A DNA stretch of 64,000 bases from CAJMGO01 sp900557305 (GCA_905212975.1 CAJMGO010000003.1:33509-97508); one strand, 5' to 3'. Numbered from the stretch's first letter, positions 8,922-18,948 are shown. The notes: generated from the letters alone by a model not told the origin. Made by a program: numbers and translations.

Positions 8922-10067
8922 ATGAATAATATAGCTATTAGTGTCGAAAATATGAGTAAAGATTTTAAGGTATATTACGATAAAGCAGGTAGTCTTAAAG
9001 AAAAGATGATGTTTTGGAAACGTAATAAATCAGAAATTAAAAAAGTTTTAAAAAATATAAATTTAGAAATTGAAAAAGGAGAAACTGTCGCACTTATAGG
9101 TACAAATGGTTGTGGTAAAAGTACATTATTAAAGTTAATGACAAAAATTATTTATCCAACTAAGGGTAAGATTAAGGTTAATGGGACTTTAACTTCATTA
9201 CTTGAACTTGGAGCTGGATTTCATCCTGATTTTACTGGAAGAGAAAATATATATTTTAATGCATCAATATTTGGTCTTACAAGAAAAGAAATTGATAATA
9301 GAATTAATGATATTATTGAATTTTCAGAATTAGGAGAATTTATTGATAATCCAATACGTACATATTCATCTGGTATGTATATGAGGCTAGCCTTTTCTAT
9401 AGCTATAAATGTAGATGCTGATATACTTTTGATTGATGAAATTCTTGCAGTAGGAGATCAACATTTTACTGATAAATGTTTTAAAAAATTGGAAGAATTA
9501 AGAGATAGTGATAAAACAATAGTAATCGTATCTCATAGTTTAGATCAAGTAAAAAGATTGTGTAAAAGAGCTATTTGGATATATGATGGAGAAGTTAAGT
9601 TGGATGGAGAGCCATCATATGTTATAGATAAATATTTGGATAGAATAGCTAGTGATCATAAAGAAAATAAAAGAAAAAAAATAGAGTCTGGTGAAGAAGA
9701 ATATAATGGTGAAATTTGGATAGATGATCCTAAAAACCACTCTACTATTAATATTTTTGATAAAAATTTAAAAGTATCTGGATGGGATGTAAGTGATTGT
9801 GAAAATTCTAAATTAAAGCTTAAGGTTAATGATAAATACGTTGAAAAAATAAAAAGAGTTCAAAGAATAGATGTTTTTGAGGCTTTTTGTGAAAAATATG
9901 AAGGCTTTTTAGACCCAGAAAAATTGGGGTGGGAAGTGTCAATAGAACCTAAAAAATATATTAAAGATCAAGACAAGGAATTAAATATAGTTGCTGAATT
10001 ATATAGTGAAAAAAAATTAATTACTACAAAGCAAGTAAATATATATGTTAATCGTGAGGAGAAATAG
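8922..10067 (+). CDS. Polysaccharide ABC transporter, ATP-binding protein (Wzt/TagH type)
   Basis: This ATPase energises export of a lipid-linked polysaccharide. The ATPase domain (residues 1-245) has Walker A GTNGCGKST, signature YSSGMYMRLAFS, Walker B ILLIDEILAVGD and the switch His in IVSHSLDQV. A C-terminal extension of about 130 aa (250-381) is rich in beta-type sequence (VSGWDVSDCENS), as in Wzt and RgpD proteins whose extension may recognise the glycan. The Shine-Dalgarno is AGGTGAT. The permease gene follows with a 1-nt gap. Confidence 0.92.
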   Translation: MNNIAISVENMSKDFKVYYDKAGSLKEKMMFWKRNKSEIKKVLKNINLEIEKGETVALIGTNGCGKSTLLKLMTKIIYPTKGKIKVNGTLTSLLELGAGFHPDFTGRENIYFNASIFGLTRKEIDNRINDIIEFSELGEFIDNPIRTYSSGMYMRLAFSIAINVDADILLIDEILAVGDQHFTDKCFKKLEELRDSDKTIVIVSHSLDQVKRLCKRAIWIYDGEVKLDGEPSYVIDKYLDRIASDHKENKRKKIESGEEEYNGEIWIDDPKNHSTINIFDKNLKVSGWDVSDCENSKLKLKVNDKYVEKIKRVQRIDVFEAFCEKYEGFLDPEKLGWEVSIEPKKYIKDQDKELNIVAELYSEKKLITTKQVNIYVNREEK

Positions 10068-10068
10068 T

Positions 10069-10842
10069 ATGTTTAAGGAATTATATAAATATAGAGAATT
10101 GTTAAAAACTAATGTGAAGAAAGAGATAAGAGGAAAGTATAAAGGCTCTTTTTTGGGTGTTCTATGGTCATTTATGAATCCTTTATTACAAGTTATTGTA
10201 TATTGGATTGTATTTCCTTATTTATTAAGAAGTTCTACTGAAAATTATTTAATATATATAATTACGGGACTTATTCCTTGGAATTTCTTTTTGAATACTA
10301 TTGCTCAAGGTACAACAATTATAAAAGTTAATGGCCCTATTTTGAAAAAAGTTTATTTTCCACGTGAAATATTACCACTTTCTGTTGTGACTGCTGGTCT
10401 TGTTAACTTCTTCATTTCTTGTGTTATAGTTTTATTATTTTGTATTTTTTCTGGAGTAGGAATTAGCTGGCATTTGATATTTTTACCTATTGTTGCTTTG
10501 ATTGAAACATTATTGCTATTGGGTATTGTTTTGATACTTAGTGCACTAGAGGTATATGTTCAAGATATAGAACATATAGTTCAATTTTTCTTAAGTATGC
10601 TTTTTTATGCAACACCAATTATATATGAACTTTCAATGTTTAAAAATGCTACTAATTTAGTTAATATTATAAATTTAAACCCTATGACTCAATTAATAAA
10701 TGCTTATCGTGATATTTTCTTATATCATACTATTCCTTCGTTTAAAGCATTAGCTATAGTTTTAATTGTTGCGTTAGTAATTTTAGTTTTAGGAATTTTA
10801 ATATTTAAAAAATTAGAAAAAAGGTTTGCTGAGGAGTTGTAA
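10069..10842 (+). CDS. Polysaccharide ABC transporter permease (Wzm/TagG type)
   Basis: It has 257 aa with about six membrane helices. The N-terminal cytoplasmic part reads VKKEIRGKYKGSFLGVLWSF, which is characteristic of ABC-2 polysaccharide exporters (TagG, RgpC, Wzm). The start at 10069 is chosen because GAGGAG precedes it; an upstream in-frame start would overlap the ATPase gene. It forms the membrane half of the exporter for the polymer made by the surrounding rhamnose genes. Confidence 0.92.
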   Translation: MFKELYKYRELLKTNVKKEIRGKYKGSFLGVLWSFMNPLLQVIVYWIVFPYLLRSSTENYLIYIITGLIPWNFFLNTIAQGTTIIKVNGPILKKVYFPREILPLSVVTAGLVNFFISCVIVLLFCIFSGVGISWHLIFLPIVALIETLLLLGIVLILSALEVYVQDIEHIVQFFLSMLFYATPIIYELSMFKNATNLVNIINLNPMTQLINAYRDIFLYHTIPSFKALAIVLIVALVILVLGILIFKKLEKRFAEEL

Positions 10843-10845
10843 TTT

Positions 10846-12870
10846 ATGAAAAATTATTATATTTTAAATAAATCAGTATGTGGTGTTAAAAATCCATTAA
10901 TGCTGGTAAATATTATTATTAGGCAAAAATTTGATAGAATAGAAGTTATGGAAAATGATAAATCTATTAGTTTTAACATGAAGAAAGTAGGTTTAAGTTC
11001 ATATGAAATAAAAGCAAATTTAACTAATAATTCTAATGTTAAAGTAAATATTATAATAGGTAATAAGGTTATTGAAATTTGTTTAATTAAAAACAGAAAA
11101 ATAAAGCGAGTATTTAATAAAGTTTATACGGTTTTGTTTGGTAATAAAGTCGGTAGAATATTATTAAAAATAAAAAAAATAATTAAATATTTTTGGAGGG
11201 AATATCATTTCCTTGTTCCATTTAAATTTTGGCCTTTTTATACTAGAATGGTATCTGATAAATTATTTAATAAACACTATAATCCTTTTAAACAAAATGA
11301 TTATATAAAATGGTATAAGAGTAATATAGATGAAAATTTAAAAAATGATAATGTTGAATTTGATTATAATCCTTTAATATCAATATTAATTCCAACTTAC
11401 AACATTGATAAGAAGTATTTATCAGAATGTCTTGATAGTATATTGAATCAGACATATACTAATTTCGAAATATGTATAGCAGATGATCATTCAACAAAAC
11501 AAGAGACTATTGATACTTTACATGAATATGAAAATAAAGATAGTAGAGTTAAGGTAGTGTATAGGAAAGAAAATGGTCATATTTCAAATGCTACAAATTC
11601 AGCATATGCTTTAGCAAATGGTGAATATATTGGCCTTATGGATAATGATGATTTAATAACACCGAATGCTTTATATGAAATGGTAAAATGTTTAAATGAT
11701 GATAAAACAATAGATATGATATATAGTGATGAAGATAAAATGGATATGAGTGGTAATTTATGTGAACCTCATTTTAAACCTGATTGGTCACCTAATTCAT
11801 TTCTTGGCGGTAATTATTTATGTCATTTTGTTATAATGAAAAAAAGTATATTAGATGAAATAGGAGGGGAAAAATCTGAGTTTAATGGAGCTCAAGATTT
11901 TGATTATTTTTTACGTTTTGTTGAGAAAGCAAAAAATATAAAGCATATACCTTCTATTATGTATCATTGGAGAAAAATTCCAGGATCTACAGCGGATACT
12001 GTTGATAATAAAGATTATGCAATAGAAAATGGTAGAAAAGCTGTAGAAGATGCTTTAAAAAGAAGAAATTTAGATGGAGAAGTAGTTCTTCCAATGCATA
12101 CTACTCAATATATTGTTAAGTATAAACATTCTAATCCATTGTTATCAATAATTATAAATATTGATAATTATAAAACTGTTGATTTGTGTATTAATTCAAT
12201 AGAAAAAAATAATTATATTAATTATGAAATTATATTAATTGATAGATTTAGTAAATTAAAAAAGATAAAAGATAAGAATATTAGAGTAATTAAATCGTTG
12301 AATTTTGAAAAGTATTGCAATGGAACGGTATATTTGTTTTTAAATTCATCTATTGCTTTTGATAGTGAGGATGCTATATCAAATATGATTGGTTATGCCA
12401 TTCAAAAAAATATAGGCGCTGTTGGAACAAAAATGGTTTATAAAAATGATATTATAGATAATGCAGGATTGTTTTTATGTAATGATAATTGCTTGAAAGG
12501 TGCATTTTGTAATTTTAATAGAGATAATGTTGGTTTTTATGGAAGACTTTTAGTTGCTTATGATTATTCTATAGTTCCTCTTGATTGTTTGATGATTGAA
12601 AAATCAAAATATGAAAAAATAAGTATTAATTCGAATTTAGATTTTTATGGTAAAAATATTGATATTTGTTATTCTTTATTAGAAAATAAATTAAATAATG
12701 TTATTTTGCCTTTTGTAGAAACTATAACTTATAGGAAATATTCTAATAAACGAATAATAAGCAAAAGAGAATTTAATTATTTAAATAAAAAATATAATTT
12801 AGATGACAAATTTTATAATAAAAACTTAAGCAAATATATGCCATTTTATTTAGATAGAAAGAAGAAGTAA
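10846..12870 (+). CDS. Two-domain GT2 glycosyltransferase with a degenerate second domain
   Basis: It has 674 aa. After an N-terminal region of about 170 aa comes a first GT2 domain with ISILIPTYNID, IADDHSTKQETI and the DxD-type LMDNDDL, followed by MYHWRKIPGSTA. A second GT2-like domain (about 430-640) retains the overall fold pattern, but where the paralogue at 14064 has LNNDTE this protein has LNSSIAF, so the metal-binding aspartates are missing. It probably works on the rhamnose-rich polymer, with only the first domain catalytic. It is 3 nt after the permease and 1 nt before the next transferase. Confidence 0.85.
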   Translation: MKNYYILNKSVCGVKNPLMLVNIIIRQKFDRIEVMENDKSISFNMKKVGLSSYEIKANLTNNSNVKVNIIIGNKVIEICLIKNRKIKRVFNKVYTVLFGNKVGRILLKIKKIIKYFWREYHFLVPFKFWPFYTRMVSDKLFNKHYNPFKQNDYIKWYKSNIDENLKNDNVEFDYNPLISILIPTYNIDKKYLSECLDSILNQTYTNFEICIADDHSTKQETIDTLHEYENKDSRVKVVYRKENGHISNATNSAYALANGEYIGLMDNDDLITPNALYEMVKCLNDDKTIDMIYSDEDKMDMSGNLCEPHFKPDWSPNSFLGGNYLCHFVIMKKSILDEIGGEKSEFNGAQDFDYFLRFVEKAKNIKHIPSIMYHWRKIPGSTADTVDNKDYAIENGRKAVEDALKRRNLDGEVVLPMHTTQYIVKYKHSNPLLSIIINIDNYKTVDLCINSIEKNNYINYEIILIDRFSKLKKIKDKNIRVIKSLNFEKYCNGTVYLFLNSSIAFDSEDAISNMIGYAIQKNIGAVGTKMVYKNDIIDNAGLFLCNDNCLKGAFCNFNRDNVGFYGRLLVAYDYSIVPLDCLMIEKSKYEKISINSNLDFYGKNIDICYSLLENKLNNVILPFVETITYRKYSNKRIISKREFNYLNKKYNLDDKFYNKNLSKYMPFYLDRKKK

Positions 12871-12871
12871 T

Positions 12872-14011
12872 ATGAAGAATATATTTATAGTTGGTTCTCA
12901 AGGATATGATAAAAATTATGGTGGATGGGAAACATTTGTAAAAAATTTCTGTGATTTTTATGATAAGAAGTCTGCTAATATATATGTAAGTGAAATATCT
13001 GATAAAAAATGTGATGAGTATAAAAAAAATGGTATTATATGTAATCCTATTTATACTAAAAAAAGAGGTAGTATTACAATGATGATTTATTCTATTAAGT
13101 CATTATTGTATTATATTAAATATATAAAGAATAATAAAATAGAAAATTCTATAATATATATATTAGGACTTAAAATGGGTACTTTATTATATTTTTTAAA
13201 ACCTAAATTTAAAAAGTATAATATAAAAGTATTTGTTAATCCTGATGGATTAGAGTGGAAAAGATCTAAATGGAATAAATTAGTTAAGAAGTATTTTTTA
13301 ATAGCTGAAAAATCTATGACTAAAAATTGTGATGGTATTGTTTGTGATGCTGTTGGAATTAAGGATTACTTAATTGAGACTTATCCTAAAAATAAAGTTC
13401 CTAAATATTTTATTGCTTATGGAGCTACTATACCTGATATATCACAAATTAATGAAAAAGATATTTTAAAAAAATATAATTTAAAAAAGAATGGATATTG
13501 CTTAGTAGTAGGTAGATGTGTACCTGAAAATAATATAGAACTTATAATAAATGAATTTAAAAAGTCTAAAATAGATAAGGATTTAGTTATTATTTCTAAT
13601 ATAGAAAATAGTTCTTATTATGAAGTGTTTAAGGAAAATACTAAATATGAAGATGATAAAAGAATTAAAGTATTGGGATCTATTTATGATAAACAAGAGT
13701 TATCTATAATTAGAAAAAATGCCTATCTTTATCTTCATGGTCATAGTGTAGGAGGAACTAATCCATCTCTTTTAGAGGCTATGAGTTTAACAGATTTAAA
13801 TTTATTATTTGATTGTGTATTTAATAAAGAGGTAGGATCTGATACATGTCTTTATTTTAGTAATAAAAATAATAATTTAAAGAGATTATTAGATAATAAG
13901 GACTTATTAGATAAAAGCAAGAAAAAATTAGGAGCATTAGCTAAAAAGAGAATAGAAGATTCGTATACTTGGGAATTGGTTGTTCAAAAATATAAAGATA
14001 TTTTTAAGTAA
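12872..14011 (+). CDS. Glycosyltransferase family 4, DUF1972 rhamnosyltransferase-like
   Basis: It has 379 aa in a GT-B-type layout. The N-terminus reads IFIVGSQGYDKNYGGWETFV, matching the DUF1972 opening in streptococcal beta-1,4-rhamnosyltransferases (Cps2T and RgpA class). NPDGLEWKRSKWN near residue 125 is a second landmark, and the C-terminal donor domain has the GTNPSLLEAM motif. With rmlACDB upstream, dTDP-L-rhamnose is the likely donor. A terminator-like stem (13995-14027) follows. Confidence 0.85.
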   Translation: MKNIFIVGSQGYDKNYGGWETFVKNFCDFYDKKSANIYVSEISDKKCDEYKKNGIICNPIYTKKRGSITMMIYSIKSLLYYIKYIKNNKIENSIIYILGLKMGTLLYFLKPKFKKYNIKVFVNPDGLEWKRSKWNKLVKKYFLIAEKSMTKNCDGIVCDAVGIKDYLIETYPKNKVPKYFIAYGATIPDISQINEKDILKKYNLKKNGYCLVVGRCVPENNIELIINEFKKSKIDKDLVIISNIENSSYYEVFKENTKYEDDKRIKVLGSIYDKQELSIIRKNAYLYLHGHSVGGTNPSLLEAMSLTDLNLLFDCVFNKEVGSDTCLYFSNKNNNLKRLLDNKDLLDKSKKKLGALAKKRIEDSYTWELVVQKYKDIFK

Positions 14012-14027
14012 AAGTATCTTTTTTTTT
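13995..14027 (+). terminator. Probable terminator after the GT4 gene
   Basis: AAAGATA (13995-14001) pairs with TATCTTT, followed by a T8 run. The loop is long and overlaps the stop codon. A TATAAT at 14038-14043 may start the next transcript, 21 nt upstream of the following gene. Confidence 0.55.
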
Positions 14028-14063
14028 AATTTTTTAGTATAATTGATTTATTAGGGTGATAGC

Positions 14064-16118
14064 ATGAAAGTAAAAGTAAAAGGTATATTTAATCAAAGAT
14101 TAATTATAAATGGAATAGCGAATAAAAAAACAACTTTATGCATTAAGTTAAATGATAAAGTATATTTTGAACAAGTTTATAAAAAGGGTGAGATTATAGA
14201 TATAAGTCGTGATTTAATAGATTATGATATTATTGATATATATTTAAATCAAGAAAAATATAAAAGTTTTAATCAAAAGAAAGTAAAAAAATTATTTACA
14301 CGTTTATATAAAGTATTAGGGCTTTCTAAATTAGAAAAGTTTTTTAAATTGGTAAAGAAGGCATTTTATTTTGCTTGGCATAGACATCATTTACTTATAC
14401 CTCCTAAGGCTTTAAAGCAATATATAAAATCATTTTTTGTTGTGTTAAAAAGAAATAATGGTAATACTTCTAATTTATATACTAGTCAATCTGCTTATTT
14501 AAAATGGATAGAAAATACTAGTGTTGATGAAAAAATAGAAAAATTAAAATATAATCCTTTATTTTCTATTATTATTCCAACATATAATGTATCACGTAAA
14601 TTATTGAGTGAATGTTTGGATAGTATATTAAATCAAACATATACTAATTTTGAGGTATGTATAGCTGATGATCATTCTACAAAACAAGAAACTATTGATA
14701 CATTACATGATTATGAAAAGAAAGATAAAAGAATTCATGTTACATATAGAAAAGAAAATGGGATGATTTCTGCTTCTAGTAATACTGCTTTAAAGAATTC
14801 TCATGGTGAATTTATTGTACTTGTTGATAATGATGATACAATTGAAAAAGATGCTTTATATTTGTTTGCTAAAGCATTAAATGAAAATAATAAATTAGAT
14901 TTTATTTATAGTGATGAGGATAAACTTGATTTAAATGGTAAAAGATGTGAACCACATTTTAAGCCAGATTGGTCGCCTGATACTTTTATGTGCCTAAATT
15001 ATATTTGTCATTTAACTATGATAAGGAAAAGCTTAGTTGATGAAGTAGGTGGATTTAGAAGTGAGTTTGATGGTAGTCAAGACTATGATCTGTTTTTAAG
15101 AATATTAGAAAAAACAAATAATATATATCATATACAACGTGTTTTATATCACTGGAGAATGTCTCCAACTTCGACAGCTGGTTATATGGGTAATAAAACA
15201 TATACTAAATCTGCTTCACAAAAAGCATTGGAAGAATCTCTTAAAAGAAGAGGTATAAAAGGACATGTTTATGAAAATCCAAGAGTTAATGCTTATTTGG
15301 TTGATTATGAACATAATAATCCACTTGTATCTATTATAATTCCAACTAGGGATCATGCTTCAATTACAAGAAAATGTCTAGAAGGTTTATTTGAAAGAAC
15401 TGATTATAAAAATATTGAAGTAATTGTTGTTGATAATGGAAGTGTTGAAAAGTCTACAATAGATTTATTTGATGAATATAAGAAAAAGTATAAAAATTTT
15501 AAGGTAGTTAGAATAGAATGTGAATTTAATTATTCTTATCTAAATAATTGTGGCGTTAAAGAAGCAAAGGGAGAATTTGTATTGCTTTTAAATAACGATA
15601 CTGAAGTTATTGAAAACGATTGGCTTGATAAAATGGTAGGAGAAGCATCTCTTCCTAAAACAGGATGTGTAGGTATAAAGTTATTATATAGTGATAAAAA
15701 GGTTCAACATGCTGGAGTTGTTTTAGGTTATGGTGGAGTTGCAGGTCATATATTTGTATCTTGTAGTCGTAATGATAATGGTCTTTTTGGACGTCTTGCT
15801 ATGCCATATAATTATTCTGCTGTAACTGCTGCTTGTTTACTTGTAAAAAGAAGTATTTATGATGAAGTTGGTGGGTTAGATGAAAATTTAACTGTCGCTC
15901 TTAATGATGTTGATTTTTGCTTAAAGGTTTTAGAAAAAGGTTATTTTAATGTATGTATGAGTAATATAACTATGTATCATCATGAGTCTAAGTCAAGAGG
16001 ATATGAAGTTACTAAGGAAAAGTCTATGAGATTTGAACGTGAAAAAAATTATATGATAAAAAAATGGGGAGAAGAATATTTTAAAGAAGATAAATATTTT
16101 AGTCAAAATAATTTTTAA
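14064..16118 (+). CDS. Two-domain GT2 glycosyltransferase (rhamnan/wall-polymer type)
   Basis: It has 684 aa. Domain 1 (about 170-400) has FSIIIPTYNVS, IADDHSTKQETI and LVDNDDT. Domain 2 (about 425-660) has VSIIIPTRDHAS, VVDNGS and LLNNDTEVI, so both DxD sites are intact. The central block of domain 1 is nearly identical to that of the protein at 10846, including LDSILNQTYTNFE, which shows the two are paralogues. It likely polymerises or branches the exported glycan. The Shine-Dalgarno is AGGGTGAT. Confidence 0.88.
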   Translation: MKVKVKGIFNQRLIINGIANKKTTLCIKLNDKVYFEQVYKKGEIIDISRDLIDYDIIDIYLNQEKYKSFNQKKVKKLFTRLYKVLGLSKLEKFFKLVKKAFYFAWHRHHLLIPPKALKQYIKSFFVVLKRNNGNTSNLYTSQSAYLKWIENTSVDEKIEKLKYNPLFSIIIPTYNVSRKLLSECLDSILNQTYTNFEVCIADDHSTKQETIDTLHDYEKKDKRIHVTYRKENGMISASSNTALKNSHGEFIVLVDNDDTIEKDALYLFAKALNENNKLDFIYSDEDKLDLNGKRCEPHFKPDWSPDTFMCLNYICHLTMIRKSLVDEVGGFRSEFDGSQDYDLFLRILEKTNNIYHIQRVLYHWRMSPTSTAGYMGNKTYTKSASQKALEESLKRRGIKGHVYENPRVNAYLVDYEHNNPLVSIIIPTRDHASITRKCLEGLFERTDYKNIEVIVVDNGSVEKSTIDLFDEYKKKYKNFKVVRIECEFNYSYLNNCGVKEAKGEFVLLLNNDTEVIENDWLDKMVGEASLPKTGCVGIKLLYSDKKVQHAGVVLGYGGVAGHIFVSCSRNDNGLFGRLAMPYNYSAVTAACLLVKRSIYDEVGGLDENLTVALNDVDFCLKVLEKGYFNVCMSNITMYHHESKSRGYEVTKEKSMRFEREKNYMIKKWGEEYFKEDKYFSQNNF

Positions 16119-16130
16119 AAAGGAGAATAT

Positions 16131-17351
16131 ATGAAAAAGGGCATAATTATATCTTTGATTTTATTATTTATTTGTTGCGCTTTTGGTGGATATTATTTTT
16201 ATGATAAAAATAAAAAAGATGAAAATAAAAGACAAGAAAAGATTTCTTTAATAAAGAGTCATTATAATAAATATGTAAAAATTGATCATGAAGTTAATTT
16301 GTATGATGATAAAGAAAATGTAATAGGTAGTGTTAAAAATATAGAATTAGAATTAAAAGATATTGAAATAGATGAAAATACTAAATATTTTTATTCTGAT
16401 ACTATTGATGCTTATGTAAAATATGAAGATGTAGTTAAAATTGATTCTTTAACTAAAGAGGATAATTATTGGAAAAATTATATTCCTTTTAATAAAGAAG
16501 TAATACTTATAAAAGGTAAAAAATTATATATTGATGATAATAGTTTTTATCAGTTTAATTTAAAAGAAATAAAGTTTAATCCAATTATTATAGATGGTGA
16601 AAAATATTATTTTGAGTATTTAGGTCATCTTGTATATGTTAATAAAAGTGATATAGAAAAAGAGATTGAAACGAGTTATAGTGCTGAAATAGCATCTTCA
16701 ATAGCTGTTTTGAATTATCATTATATTGTTAATAAAGATGCTGGGGAACTTAAGGAATGTGTTCAATCAATTTGTATTACTGATACTCAGTATGAAGAAG
16801 AACTTAAATATTTGAAGGATAATGGATACTATACTGCTACAATGAAAGATACTGAATTATTTTTAACAGGAAAGGTTAATCTTCCTAAAAAGACTGTTGT
16901 AATTACAATTGATGATGGTTGGTATGTAGCGCGTAATATTGCTTTACTTGAAAAGTATGAAATGCATGGAACTTTGTTCTTAATTGGTAATATAGCTCAA
17001 CCAGATGCATATAAATCTGATTATTTGGAGATTCATTCTCATGGTTGGAATATTCATAATATAGGAGAATGTCCTGGTAATCTTGGTGGTGCTATTTTAT
17101 GCAAAGATAAGCAGTATTTACTTGATGATTTAAAGAAGAGTAGAGATAGTTTAAATAATACAACATATTTTTGTTATCCTTTTTATGAATATAATGAAAG
17201 AGCTATTGAAATACTAAAGGAAGCTGGATTTACTATGGCATTTAAAGGTGGTCGTGTAAAAGCAAAGCCTGGAGTTAATTTATTTAAAGTACCACGTTAT
17301 AGCATTACTAATTCTGATACTTTGAAAGATTTTATTAGTTATATTAGTTAA
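16131..17351 (+). CDS. Membrane-anchored polysaccharide deacetylase (NodB/CE4 type)
   Basis: An uncleaved-signal-like helix (residues 3-24) anchors a 406-aa extracytoplasmic protein. Residues 40-200 form an SH3-like or unknown module. The deacetylase domain begins near 205 with VLNYHYI, then VITIDDGW (catalytic and metal Asp) and EIHSHGWNIH (metal His). Such enzymes remove N- or O-acetyl groups from wall sugars. It is 12 nt after the last glycosyltransferase and closes the polysaccharide island before a strong terminator. Confidence 0.88.
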   Translation: MKKGIIISLILLFICCAFGGYYFYDKNKKDENKRQEKISLIKSHYNKYVKIDHEVNLYDDKENVIGSVKNIELELKDIEIDENTKYFYSDTIDAYVKYEDVVKIDSLTKEDNYWKNYIPFNKEVILIKGKKLYIDDNSFYQFNLKEIKFNPIIIDGEKYYFEYLGHLVYVNKSDIEKEIETSYSAEIASSIAVLNYHYIVNKDAGELKECVQSICITDTQYEEELKYLKDNGYYTATMKDTELFLTGKVNLPKKTVVITIDDGWYVARNIALLEKYEMHGTLFLIGNIAQPDAYKSDYLEIHSHGWNIHNIGECPGNLGGAILCKDKQYLLDDLKKSRDSLNNTTYFCYPFYEYNERAIEILKEAGFTMAFKGGRVKAKPGVNLFKVPRYSITNSDTLKDFISYIS

Positions 17352-17376
17352 AAGTATAGATTTTTCTATACTTTTT
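17350..17376 (+). terminator. Terminator closing the polysaccharide island
   Basis: AAAGTATAG and CTATACTTT form a perfect stem around ATTTTT, followed by a T run. The stem starts at the deacetylase stop codon. Confidence 0.9.
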
Positions 17377-17401
17377 ATTTATAATTAGATTAGGTGGTAG
17401 T

Positions 17402-18115
17402 ATGCAAAGATATTTTGCTTTAGATAAATGTAATAATAAGTTTATATTAAGAGATGATGATTTGTATCATATTAAAACTGTTATGAGAATGAAAAATGAT
17501 GATAAAATAGAGGTAATATATGATAAAAAAATTCATATTTGTAGTATAAATAATATTGAAAGTGATATTACTATAATAGAAAATAAAATTTTAGATAATA
17601 CTATATCTAATGAAGTATACTCAGTTATTATTATACCGGTACTTAAAGAACAAAAATTTGATCTTATTCTTCAAAAAGCAACTGAACTTGGAGTAAGTGA
17701 AATTATACCTTACTTATCTAAAAGAAGCGTTGTGAAATTAGATAAAGATGATTTTTCTAAAAAGATAATTAGATGGAATAAGATATTAAAAGAAGCTAGT
17801 GAACAGTCTAAGAGAGTAGATATACCTATTTTAAATAGTATAAAGAATATAGATGATCTTAACTGTATAGATGGTGTAAAATTAATGTGTAGTACAGTAG
17901 AAAAAAGCAAAAATATAAAAAAATACATGAATAATATATCGAATTATGATAAAATAAGTTTTGTAATAGGGCCAGAAGGTGGCTTTGATAAAACTGAAGA
18001 AGAAAAACTTATTGATATGGATTTTGTACCTATTACTTTAGGAAATAGGATAATGAGAGTAGAAACGGTACCTATCTTTTTAATGAGTGTTTTAAACTAT
18101 ATAAATATGGAGTGA
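17402..18115 (+). CDS. rsmE: 16S rRNA m3U1498 methyltransferase RsmE
   Basis: This SPOUT-class methyltransferase modifies U1498 of 16S rRNA. It has 237 aa. The C-terminal knot shows FVIGPEGGFDKTEE and LGNRIMRVETVP, both diagnostic, and LQKATELGVSEIIP lies in the middle. An AGGTGG site precedes the ATG. The next gene starts 5 nt downstream. Confidence 0.94.
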   Translation: MQRYFALDKCNNKFILRDDDLYHIKTVMRMKNDDKIEVIYDKKIHICSINNIESDITIIENKILDNTISNEVYSVIIIPVLKEQKFDLILQKATELGVSEIIPYLSKRSVVKLDKDDFSKKIIRWNKILKEASEQSKRVDIPILNSIKNIDDLNCIDGVKLMCSTVEKSKNIKKYMNNISNYDKISFVIGPEGGFDKTEEEKLIDMDFVPITLGNRIMRVETVPIFLMSVLNYINME

Positions 18116-18120
18116 TAATT

Positions 18121-18948
18121 ATGTTAAATATTTTATTTGAACATAAAATTATATTTTTTATAATTCTTGCTGTTATTCTTATAAATGCAGTATGTTTAGT
18201 TGTTTTAATTATAAAAGAAAGAAAAGCTGATAAGGAAGAAATTGAAGGAATTGTAAATGAACTTATGGATGCTAAACCAAGAGAAAAAACAATTCAAGTG
18301 CCGATTCATGAAAGTGAAGATTTAGATAAAACTGTTGTGATTGAACCAATAAAAGATGATAGGGCTGATATTTCTTCTATGTTAAATGCTATGCAAAAGG
18401 ATTTAAAAGCAAAAGAAGAAGAGGATAGTGTAGCTAATTTTGAAGCAGAACAAGAGGAAAAATCTATTATAAGTTATCAAGAACTTATTAATAGTTTGAA
18501 AAATAAGGATCAAGTTAGTAAGATAAAGAAGGTTGAAAGTGTACCTGTTATAGATATTGAAAATACAGATGATGTTCCAGTTATAGATATTGAGGATAAA
18601 ATAGATGCACCTGTAATTGAAATAGATGATGAGGTTGAGCCTATTAAGAAAATGATTGAAAATAAAGATTCTTTTGATAGTAATAATGTTGTAAAGAAGA
18701 AATTTAAAACTACAGAATTTATTTCCCCTGTTTATGGAAAGATGGAAAATACTTCTGAATATCCTGTTATTAAAAATAATAGGCATGAAATGGTAGAAAA
18801 AGTTTCTGAACCTATTAGGAGTAGAGAAGAATACAGAAATAATATAAGTTTAGAAGAATCTTTAGATTTACAACCTTTAAGTGATGAAATAAAGAAAAAT
18901 GATGATTTTTTAAATGCATTAAAGGATTTTAGAAAAAATTTACAATAG
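18121..18948 (+). CDS. Unrecognised single-pass membrane protein with acidic repeats
   Basis: The function is not recognised. It has 275 aa from ATG 18121 (Shine-Dalgarno GGAGTGAT). One membrane helix lies at about residues 7-30, and the rest is a charged, probably cytoplasmic tail. Residues near 140-180 hold a short tandem repeat of the type VPVIDIE (three imperfect copies). Later comes FISPVYGKME, a motif-like hydrophobic patch. Its position between rsmE and mtaB suggests a conserved housekeeping neighbour. The gene ends in a terminator that overlaps its stop codon. Confidence 0.7.
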   Translation: MLNILFEHKIIFFIILAVILINAVCLVVLIIKERKADKEEIEGIVNELMDAKPREKTIQVPIHESEDLDKTVVIEPIKDDRADISSMLNAMQKDLKAKEEEDSVANFEAEQEEKSIISYQELINSLKNKDQVSKIKKVESVPVIDIENTDDVPVIDIEDKIDAPVIEIDDEVEPIKKMIENKDSFDSNNVVKKKFKTTEFISPVYGKMENTSEYPVIKNNRHEMVEKVSEPIRSREEYRNNISLEESLDLQPLSDEIKKNDDFLNALKDFRKNLQ

